From the NCBI GenBank assembly GCA_009782165.1, contig WQUH01000136.1, forward strand, positions 1 through 12,221: a stretch of 12,221 bases of DNA, written 5' to 3'. Positions 7,003 to 12,221 of this stretch are shown here, in pieces. The stretch's first letter is position 1, and each line of letters starts with the position of its first letter. The DNA is from Pseudomonadota bacterium (GTDB lineage: Bacteria; Desulfobacterota; Desulfobulbia; Desulfobulbales; Desulfobulbaceae). The notes under the pieces were generated by a model. The model was given only the letters and a program-made list of their open reading frames with translations, was not told the DNA's origin and made no database searches. The position numbers were made by a program, and so were the translations under genes.

Positions 7003-8949
7003 TTATGGAATCATCCACTGCAAATAATTGGCCTGGAGATAGACGAGTACGCAAATCAGGGCGACCAAAAAGAGCGAGTGTTTCAGCGTGAATCGAAACA
7101 AAGTGCCCTCCTCGCCCACCATGCCGCAGGCGGCGGTGGCAACGGCGATCGACTGGGGCGAGATCATCTTGCCCATGACGCCGCCGCTGGAGTTGGCCGC
7201 GCCGGTCAGGACCGGATTGATTCCCAAGTTCTCGGCCGTGGCCTTTTGCAGACCGCCGAACAGCACGTTGCTAGAGGTATCGGAGCCGGTGAGGAACACG
7301 CCCAGCCAGCCGAGCAGAGGCGAGATAAGCGGGAACCAATGGCCGGTCTTGGTAAAGGCCAAACCAAGGCAGTTGGTCATGCCTGAGCTGTTCATAATGT
7401 AGGCTAGTCCCAGGACCGCGGCCACCGTCAGGGCCGGATAACGCATGTCGCGGATGGTCTTGACGGCGGTCTTGAGTACCGCGCCGACGCCAATGCCGCA
7501 GACCAAAGCCGAAAGCAAGGCCGCGATCAGGATGGCGGTTCCGGCGGCGGACATGAAATTGAAGGGGTACTTGGCTGGGATGGGGGTGGGCAGTTGATCT
7601 GCCAGGGCCTTGTTGACCGCCCCAAATTGATTTTTTTCCACCAATTTGTCTTTCGTCAGGCCATCTCCAAGTTTTTTCAGCTCAGCCGCCTTCTTGGCAA
7701 TCGACTCAAAGGCAGTCATGCGCTCTTCGGGCAGGACTACTCCCTTGCCGATCAATCGCTGTTCGACTGCGGCCATATCCGATTCCAGCGCCTTGATCTC
7801 GCCGAGTACGGCGACTGCTTTTGCGCCCTGGACATCGCTCTGGGGCAGGACAGCGGCCAACTTGTCAATCTCGCCGGTGACGGTGGCGATGCGCTGTAGG
7901 CCTTCGTCCGGGGTAGTCACCTTCTTGACGATCATGTTGTCCAGACCGGATATGGGAAAAACTACCTGGCTCCGATCAAGAGAACTCTTCACCGAGGGAA
8001 TACCCCAGAGCATCACCATAACCATAAGCAACAGGAACGGCATCCAGGCGCGGAAAATCTGGCCGCCGGTGTAGTTGTGCTTTTCCTTGCTCACCTGCTG
8101 CTCATGGGCGAAGACATAATTTTCCTTGGGCTGCCAAACGCGGAGCAGCGACACCAGGGCGATCATGGCCGCCAGCGAAGCGGTGATGTCCGGCAGATAG
8201 GGGCCAATGAAGCGGGCGGTAGCATATTGGACCAGGGCAAAGGTAATACCGCAGACGGCAATCGCCGGAAAAACTTCCATGGCCTTTTTAAAGCCCACCA
8301 TAATAACGATGACATACAAGGGGATTATGACCGACAGAAAGGGTAACTGATGCCCGATCATAGCCGAAAGCTTCATCATGCCCGCATTATCATAACCCAT
8401 GACTCCCGACAGGGCGACGACCGGGATACCGATGGCGCCGAAGGCCACCGGCGCGGTATTGGCCACCAGGCAAATGCCGGCGGCATACAGCGGCCGGAAG
8501 CCAAGCCCGACCAAGGTGGCGCCGGCAATGGCCACCGGCGTGCCGAAACCGGCGGCGCCTTCAATAAAGGCCCCGAAACAGAAGGCAATTAAGAGCGCCT
8601 GGATGCGACGGTCGGTGGTGAGCCCAGCCAGTGAGGCGCGAATGATCTCGAATTGGCCTCCCTCGACGGTGATATTGTAGAGGAACAGCGTGGTCAATAC
8701 GATGTAGAAGACCGGAAAAAGGCCAAAGGTTACGCCTTGACCAAAGGCCAGCCCGGCCAGCTTGGCCGGCATCCCCCACACGAAAACGGCGATGATGAGC
8801 GCGGATGCCACCGCCAGCAGCGAGGCTTTGTGAGCCTTCATTTTCAGCCCAGCGAGACAGATAAAAATGACAACCAGGGGAATCGTGGCGACCAGTGCCG
8901 ACCAGCCGAGGCTTCCCCCCACAGGGGTGTAACTTTGTATCCAGTGCAT
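7003..8949 (-). CDS. lctP: LctP-family lactate permease with an extra soluble segment
   Basis: This 648-residue inner-membrane protein moves lactate (and probably glycolate) into the cell, most likely with protons. It matches E. coli LldP (551 residues as I recall) along nearly all its length: GQFEIIRAS (98-106), FCFGAFIEGAAGFGTPVAI (123-141), GLGFRPLYAAG (148-158), NTAPVAFGAIGIP (164-176), GWLGVFLTGSDTSSN (547-561), GKMISPQSIA (593-602) and a C-terminal WMIP. Many hydrophobic segments span 14-320 and 466-645. Between them, residues about 347-455 form a charged, Ala/Glu/Lys-rich, probably helical or coiled-coil segment with no counterpart in the E. coli protein, which explains the length. The ATG at 8949 has AAGGA about 9 bases upstream. 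It is the first gene of the minus-strand unit, next to the divergent control region. Confidence 0.95.
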   Translation of the reverse strand: MHWIQSYTPVGGSLGWSALVATIPLVVIFICLAGLKMKAHKASLLAVASALIIAVFVWGMPAKLAGLAFGQGVTFGLFPVFYIVLTTLFLYNITVEGGQFEIIRASLAGLTTDRRIQALLIAFCFGAFIEGAAGFGTPVAIAGATLVGLGFRPLYAAGICLVANTAPVAFGAIGIPVVALSGVMGYDNAGMMKLSAMIGHQLPFLSVIIPLYVIVIMVGFKKAMEVFPAIAVCGITFALVQYATARFIGPYLPDITASLAAMIALVSLLRVWQPKENYVFAHEQQVSKEKHNYTGGQIFRAWMPFLLLMVMVMLWGIPSVKSSLDRSQVVFPISGLDNMIVKKVTTPDEGLQRIATVTGEIDKLAAVLPQSDVQGAKAVAVLGEIKALESDMAAVEQRLIGKGVVLPEERMTAFESIAKKAAELKKLGDGLTKDKLVEKNQFGAVNKALADQLPTPIPAKYPFNFMSAAGTAILIAALLSALVCGIGVGAVLKTAVKTIRDMRYPALTVAAVLGLAYIMNSSGMTNCLGLAFTKTGHWFPLISPLLGWLGVFLTGSDTSSNVLFGGLQKATAENLGINPVLTGAANSSGGVMGKMISPQSIAVATAACGMVGEEGTLFRFTLKHSLFLVALICVLVYLQANYLQWMIP

Positions 8950-9038
8950 GGCAAAATTCCTTGAGCGGAGGTGGATAAACGACCTCGGAACTGAGGCGAT
9001 TCCGGGTTCCAGCGACAGGTACTGCCTTTCTTTTTAAT

Positions 9039-9049
9039 TGGTATTACCA
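9039..9049. promoter_or_regulatory. FadR/LldR-type operator TGGTATTACCA
   Basis: This is a perfect TGGT-N3-ACCA palindrome with AA and TT flanks (AATTGGTATTACCAGTT at 9036-9052). The form is that recognised by LldR/PdhR/GlcC-type members of the FadR subfamily, one of which is encoded at 6083-6805. It overlaps the proposed -10 position of the leftward lctP promoter, as expected for repression. Confidence 0.75.
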
Positions 9050-9076
9050 GTTATTCCGTTCCCCCAACCTTGTCAA
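9048..9076 (-). promoter_or_regulatory. Putative lctP promoter (leftward)
   Basis: On the minus strand a perfect TTGACA -35 box (9076-9071) is followed after 17 bases by TAACTG (9053-9048), a poor -10 match. The -10 position overlaps the TGGT-N3-ACCA operator. The -35 box is convincing; the exact -10 box is not. Confidence 0.5.
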
Positions 9077-9107
9077 TAAATTTTTTAAATGCTAATAAAA
9101 AATTGTG

Positions 9108-9137
9108 TTGACAAGGGATGATAGAATACAATATGAC
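9108..9137 (+). promoter_or_regulatory. Putative lutC-ldhH promoter (rightward)
   Basis: A perfect TTGACA -35 box (9108-9113) is followed after 18 bases by TATGAC (9132-9137), a 4-of-6 match to the -10 consensus. A better-looking TACAAT (9127-9132) is only 13 bases from the -35 box, so the true -10 is uncertain. Transcription would start near 9145, close to a degenerate operator at 9148-9158. Confidence 0.5.
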
Positions 9138-9147
9138 GAAAGCGATT

Positions 9148-9158
9148 TGGTTTTACAA
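9148..9158. promoter_or_regulatory. Possible second, degenerate FadR-type operator
   Basis: TGGTTTTACAA differs by one base from the TGGT-N3-ACCA pattern and lies just downstream of the proposed rightward promoter, where a repressor could block lutC-ldhH. The palindrome is imperfect and could be chance. Confidence 0.35.
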
Positions 9159-9254
9159 ATTTTCGCATGGCCAGCATTTCCCAACGAATGCCGGTTGTGG
9201 GTCATCGCCGGGCGGGCCGTTGATACCGAAAATATGTTCCCGGGAGGAGGACAA

Positions 9255-9803
9255 ATGTTCGAACAGTTCAAAGCCAAGGCCGAAGGCGTAAGCGCCGAAG
9301 TGCATCGTTTCTCCACCGCGGCCGAGGCGCTGGCCTTTCTCGTTGGCTTTCTTCAGGGCGAAGGCGTGGCCGATCTGGCCGGACAATATGGGGTTTTCGC
9401 CGCCTGTCCTTTTCTGAACCAGGTAGACCGGACGTCACTCGCCGCGATCCCGGGACTTTCATTTGAAGTGACACGCGAGCGGGCGGCGGCGGCCAAGGTC
9501 GGCATCAGTCAAGTCGACTGGGCTCTGGCCGATACTGGCACCTTGGCGCAAGATGCCACCGCCATCGACAAACGGCTGGTTTCCACCCTGCCGTCCATTC
9601 ATGTGGCCCTGGTCGAAACCAGCGGCCTACGTCCGGACATGCGGGCCTTGCTGGCCGATATCCGGCCTGAACAGGCCGCCTACCTCGCCATGATCACCGG
9701 CCCGAGCCGAACCGCCGATATCGAGCGTGTCCTGACCATCGGCGCTCACGGGCCCGAGCGGCTGGTCATCGTCTTCATCGACCGAATGGGAGGAAGCAAC
9801 TGA
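9255..9803 (+). CDS. lutC: LutC/LldG-like LUD-domain protein of L-lactate oxidation
   Basis: This 182-residue protein has the LUD fold found in LutC (YkgG/LldG), a subunit of the iron-sulfur L-lactate dehydrogenase complex. Visible landmarks are MFEQFKAKAEGVSAEV at the start, DWALADTGTLAQDA near 94-107, STLPSIHVALVE, ITGPSRTADIE and IGAHGPERLVIVFID near the end. The last two are the typical LUD C-terminal motifs. It is shorter than the roughly 240 residues of Bacillus LutC. The ATG at 9255 is chosen because GGGAGGAGG lies 4 bases upstream, a near-ideal ribosome site; extensions to 9234 or 9105 lack family similarity and run through the promoter. It overlaps ldhH by one base (TGATG), so the two are translationally coupled. 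Confidence 0.92.
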   Translation: MFEQFKAKAEGVSAEVHRFSTAAEALAFLVGFLQGEGVADLAGQYGVFAACPFLNQVDRTSLAAIPGLSFEVTRERAAAAKVGISQVDWALADTGTLAQDATAIDKRLVSTLPSIHVALVETSGLRPDMRALLADIRPEQAAYLAMITGPSRTADIERVLTIGAHGPERLVIVFIDRMGGSN

Positions 9804-11959
9804 TGCGGCAAGAATTCAAGACATCCATCGACCGCGCCCTGCGCAACGCCAATCTCACCGGCGCACTGGGCAAATTTTCCGAAGCCTACAAGGTCAACCG
9901 GGCCAAGGTTTATGAGGGGATCGATTTCGAAGAGTTGCGAGGCCAGATCGCCGAACTGAAAAGCTCCGCCTCCTCCATCCTCCCCGAGTTGGTCGAACAA
10001 TTTCGCAAAAACGCCGAAGCCAAGGGCGCCAAGGTGTTGTACACCAATGACCCGGCCCAGGTCCGGGAATACATTCTCAAGGTGGTCCGCGAAAACGGAG
10101 TCAAATCCATCGTCAAATCCAAGTCCATGGCCACCGAGGAGATCCATCTCAACTCCTTTCTGGAAAAAGCCGGGCTTGAGGTCTGCGAGACCGACCTGGG
10201 CGAGTGGATCATCCAGTTGGCCGGACAAACCCCGTCGCACATGGTCATGCCCGCCATCCATATGACCAAGGAGGAAGTGGCCGCGCTCTTTTCCAAAGAG
10301 GTCGACGAACGGCTGGCCTCGGACATTCCCCGCCTGGTCAAGGTGGCGCGGAAAGAGATGCGGCCGAAATTTCTCCGGGCCGAGATGGGCATCTCCGGCG
10401 CCAACATTGCCGTGGCCGAGACCGGCTCGATTGTGCTGGTGACCAACGAGGGCAATGCCCGCCTGGTCACCTCGCTGCCCAAAGTCCATATAGCCGTGAT
10501 CGGTATCGAGAAGCTGGTGGCCCGATTCAGCGACATCGTCCCGATTCTCAAGGCCCTGCCCCGCAGCGCCACCGCCCAGTTGCTCACCAGCTACGTGTCG
10601 GTTATCACCGGACCGGTACCCAACAGCGACGGCTCAACCAAGGAGTTGCACATCATCCTCATGGATAACCGCCGTAGCGCCATGGCGGCCGATCCGATGT
10701 TCAAGGAAGCCATGCAGTGCATCCGCTGCGCCTCCTGCCTCAATGTCTGCCCGATCTTCCGCCTGGTGGGCGGGCATGTCTTCGGCAAGGTCTATACCGG
10801 TGGCATCGGCACCATTCTCACCGCCTGGTACGATGAATTAAAAAGCTCGGAGGAAATTCAGGGGTTGTGCATTCAGTGCGGGGCTTGCAAGGACGTATGT
10901 CCGGGCCGGATCGACATCCCCGGCTTGATTATGGAAATCCGGCGGCGGCTGGTCAAAGAACAGGGCATGGATCTGACGCAGAAGGCGATCTTTTCCGTGG
11001 TCAACAACCGGCGGATGTTCCACGGCCTGCTCCGGGCCGCCTCAGTGGCCGCCAAACCCTTTAGCAAGGGTTCCAAGTTCATCCGTCACCTGCCGATGTT
11101 CCTGGCCGATCTCACCGATGGCCGCAGCTTGCCGGCCATTGCCGCCAAGCCGTTCCGCGATGTCTTTCCCACCATTGCACAGCCGCAAGGGCTGAAAGAG
11201 AGGGCGGTCTTCTACGCCGGTTGCCTGATCGACTTTGCCTATCCCGAGATGGGCGAAGCCTTGGTCAAACTCCTCAATCACGCCGGCATCGAGGTACTGT
11301 TTCCGGACGATCAAACCTGCTGCGGGGCGCCGGCCCGTTACAGCGGCGCCTACGAAACGGCGGCCCGCAATGCGGCCGATAACATCAAGACCCTCATGGG
11401 CGAGCGGGCTGACTACGTGATCTCGGCCTGTCCGACCTGTACCGTTGCTCTTTGCCATGAGTTCATTGCCACCCTCGAAAGTCTGGGGAACTCCCACTGG
11501 CTGCCGCAAGCCCGCGAACTGGCAGCTAAAACTGTCGATTTCTCCACGCTGGCGAAAAAACTGGTGGACGAAGGCCGATTGACCTTCAGGCAAGGCCAGG
11601 CGCTCGGCGCCATCACCTATCACGATTCCTGCCATCTCAAGCGGACCTTGAAAGCGGATCAGCCGCCGCGGCAACTGCTACGGCAGGCGGGGTACGAACT
11701 CACCGAGATGTTTGAATGCGACACCTGTTGCGGCATGGGCGGCTCCTACTCGCTCAAGCTGCCTGAGATTTCGGCGCCGATTTTGCAACGGAAAATCAAG
11801 AACATCAAGGACAGCGGCGCCCAACTGGCAGCCATGGATTGTCCGGGCTGCGTCATGCAGATTCGCGGCGGCATAGACCAGGACGGCGCTCCTGTCCGGG
11901 TGCGGCATACGGTGGAAATCTTGGCCGAACAGGTGGTTGCCTCCGTCGGCAAACCGTGA
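9803..11959 (+). CDS. ldhH: LutB-LutA fusion, large subunit of quinone-linked L-lactate dehydrogenase (LdhH-type)
   Basis: This 718-residue protein joins in one chain the functions of LutB and LutA. Residues about 60-290 form a LUD domain (KSKSMATEEIHLN at 106-118, AVAETGSIVLVTNEGN at 203-218, LPKVHIAVIG, SVITGP). Two [4Fe-4S] motifs follow: C306-x2-C309-x2-C312-x3-C316-P and C356-x2-C359-x2-C362-x3-C366-P. The C-terminal part has two CCG domains: C506-C507-G with C543-x2-C546, and HDSCH with Cys610, C642-C643-G, then C680-x2-C683. With LutC it should oxidise L-lactate to pyruvate and pass electrons towards menaquinone. It has no membrane segment. Its start overlaps the lutC stop, with GGGAGGAAG upstream. 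The fused form is known from Desulfovibrio-type bacteria. Its CCG part closely resembles that of GlcF here. Confidence 0.95.
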   Translation: MRQEFKTSIDRALRNANLTGALGKFSEAYKVNRAKVYEGIDFEELRGQIAELKSSASSILPELVEQFRKNAEAKGAKVLYTNDPAQVREYILKVVRENGVKSIVKSKSMATEEIHLNSFLEKAGLEVCETDLGEWIIQLAGQTPSHMVMPAIHMTKEEVAALFSKEVDERLASDIPRLVKVARKEMRPKFLRAEMGISGANIAVAETGSIVLVTNEGNARLVTSLPKVHIAVIGIEKLVARFSDIVPILKALPRSATAQLLTSYVSVITGPVPNSDGSTKELHIILMDNRRSAMAADPMFKEAMQCIRCASCLNVCPIFRLVGGHVFGKVYTGGIGTILTAWYDELKSSEEIQGLCIQCGACKDVCPGRIDIPGLIMEIRRRLVKEQGMDLTQKAIFSVVNNRRMFHGLLRAASVAAKPFSKGSKFIRHLPMFLADLTDGRSLPAIAAKPFRDVFPTIAQPQGLKERAVFYAGCLIDFAYPEMGEALVKLLNHAGIEVLFPDDQTCCGAPARYSGAYETAARNAADNIKTLMGERADYVISACPTCTVALCHEFIATLESLGNSHWLPQARELAAKTVDFSTLAKKLVDEGRLTFRQGQALGAITYHDSCHLKRTLKADQPPRQLLRQAGYELTEMFECDTCCGMGGSYSLKLPEISAPILQRKIKNIKDSGAQLAAMDCPGCVMQIRGGIDQDGAPVRVRHTVEILAEQVVASVGKP

Positions 11960-11987
11960 TTTGACGCTCAGTCCATCCCAGAAGTAA
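11960..11987. other. Short convergent gap after ldhH
   Basis: Only 28 bases separate the ldhH stop from the stop of the facing nitroreductase-like gene. No hairpin with a T run is visible, so ldhH lacks an obvious intrinsic terminator here. Confidence 0.5.
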
Positions 11988-12221
11988 TCAGGCTTGCCAG
12001 CCGACACTGGCCAGATACAGCGCCGTTTCTTCTTCGCCGTCGATGCCGACGATGGCGTCGACTTCCTCATCGAAAAAAGCAGCCACGGGGCAGCCACCGC
12101 CGCCGATGGCGCCGGCGGCAAGCAGGAGGTTTTCGCAGATATGCCCGGCATCGAGGAAGACGTAGCGCAGGCCGCGATCGCCGTATTTGTGAAAATTGCG
12201 GCGCAGCACCGCCGTCCAGAT
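11988..12221 (-). CDS. C-terminal part of a SagB/nitroreductase-like protein (cut by window edge)
   Basis: The last 77 residues of a minus-strand gene are present; the frame stays open to the window end, so the start lies beyond 12221. The segment IWTAVLRRNFHKYGDRG followed by RYVFLDAGHICENLLLAA, a glycine-rich stretch, AFFDEEVDAIVGIDGEEE and ALYLASVG matches the C-terminal region of SagB/ThcOx-type FMN-dependent nitroreductase-family oxidoreductases. These use flavin and often act on peptides (azoline oxidation), but many family members have unknown substrates. It converges on ldhH and is probably unrelated to lactate use. A GTG at 12209 is in frame but cannot be the real start, because the family similarity continues upstream of it. 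Confidence 0.8.
   Translation of the reverse strand: MWTAVLRRNFHKYGDRGLRYVFLDAGHICENLLLAAGAIGGGGCPVAAFFDEEVDAIVGIDGEEETALYLASVGWQA

Larger units (their letters stand above)
8950..9254. promoter_or_regulatory. Divergent control region between lctP and lutC-ldhH
   Basis: This 305-base region separates the leftward lctP unit from the rightward lutC-ldhH unit. Its AT-rich centre (9077-9107) is flanked by a 9-bp inverted repeat, CCTTGTCAA (9068-9076) and TTGACAAGG (9108-9116). Each arm contains a perfect TTGACA pointing outward. The FadR-type operator at 9039-9049 and a weaker copy at 9148-9158 lie on the two outer sides. Both units therefore have leaders of roughly 90-120 bases. An open frame from a GTG at 9105 into lutC exists, but it contains the -35 box and is not believed to be coding. 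Confidence 0.75.

Noticed and set aside
9105..9254. N-terminal extension of lutC from a GTG at 9105
   Set aside because: The added 50 residues have no LUD similarity, the stretch contains the TTGACA -35 box and a likely transcription start, and a near-perfect ribosome site directly precedes the ATG at 9255.
9746..10489. 247-codon open frame on the minus strand opposite ldhH
   Set aside because: It lies wholly over the lutC end and the LUD domain of ldhH, has biased shadow-like composition and no family motif.

Overview
The window carries a lactate (2-hydroxyacid) uptake and oxidation locus. It most likely comes from an anaerobic, fairly GC-rich Desulfobacterota-type bacterium (Desulfobulbales or Desulfovibrio-like). 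I infer the lineage from three things: a fused LutB-LutA protein of the LdhH type, an LctP permease beside GlcD/GlcF dehydrogenase subunits as in the Desulfovibrio lactate operon, and a clostridial/deltaproteobacterial type of FMN hydroxyacid dehydrogenase with a cysteine-rich N-terminus. No rRNA, tRNA, CRISPR array, insertion sequence or phage gene was seen.

Layout. Positions 1-199 hold no recognisable gene. Positions 200-728 (minus strand) hold cutA followed by a translationally coupled 66-residue cysteine-rich zinc-ribbon-like protein. Positions 785-820 are a strong intrinsic terminator that closes a long minus-strand unit. Read in the direction of transcription, that unit is lctP (8949-7003), a GntR/FadR-type regulator (6805-6083), glcD (5908-4514), glcF (4511-3153), an FMN-dependent 2-hydroxyacid dehydrogenase-like gene (3093-2050) and a DUF362 protein with two ferredoxin-type clusters (1963-821). 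Positions 8950-9254 form a divergent control region with a TGGT-N3-ACCA operator and back-to-back TTGACA elements. Rightward from it run lutC (9255-9803) and ldhH (9803-11959), which overlap by one base. The right edge holds the C-terminal end of a SagB/nitroreductase-like gene on the minus strand, cut by the window.

How the genes fit together. LctP brings in lactate. GlcD/GlcF (FAD plus two [4Fe-4S] clusters plus CCG domains) probably oxidises D-lactate or glycolate. LutC/LdhH (LUD domains plus two [4Fe-4S] clusters plus CCG domains) probably oxidises L-lactate to pyruvate, with electrons going to the quinone pool. The regulator is a plausible lactate-responsive repressor acting at the operator between the two arms. 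The FMN enzyme and the DUF362 ferredoxin protein are the least understood members. The FMN enzyme keeps the catalytic Lys, His and Arg but lacks the usual active-site tyrosines and has a C-x2-C-x2-C-x4-C segment where one of them would be. This pair, and a roughly 100-residue soluble insertion in LctP, are the most interesting points. All function calls rest on motifs read by eye; no database search was run.
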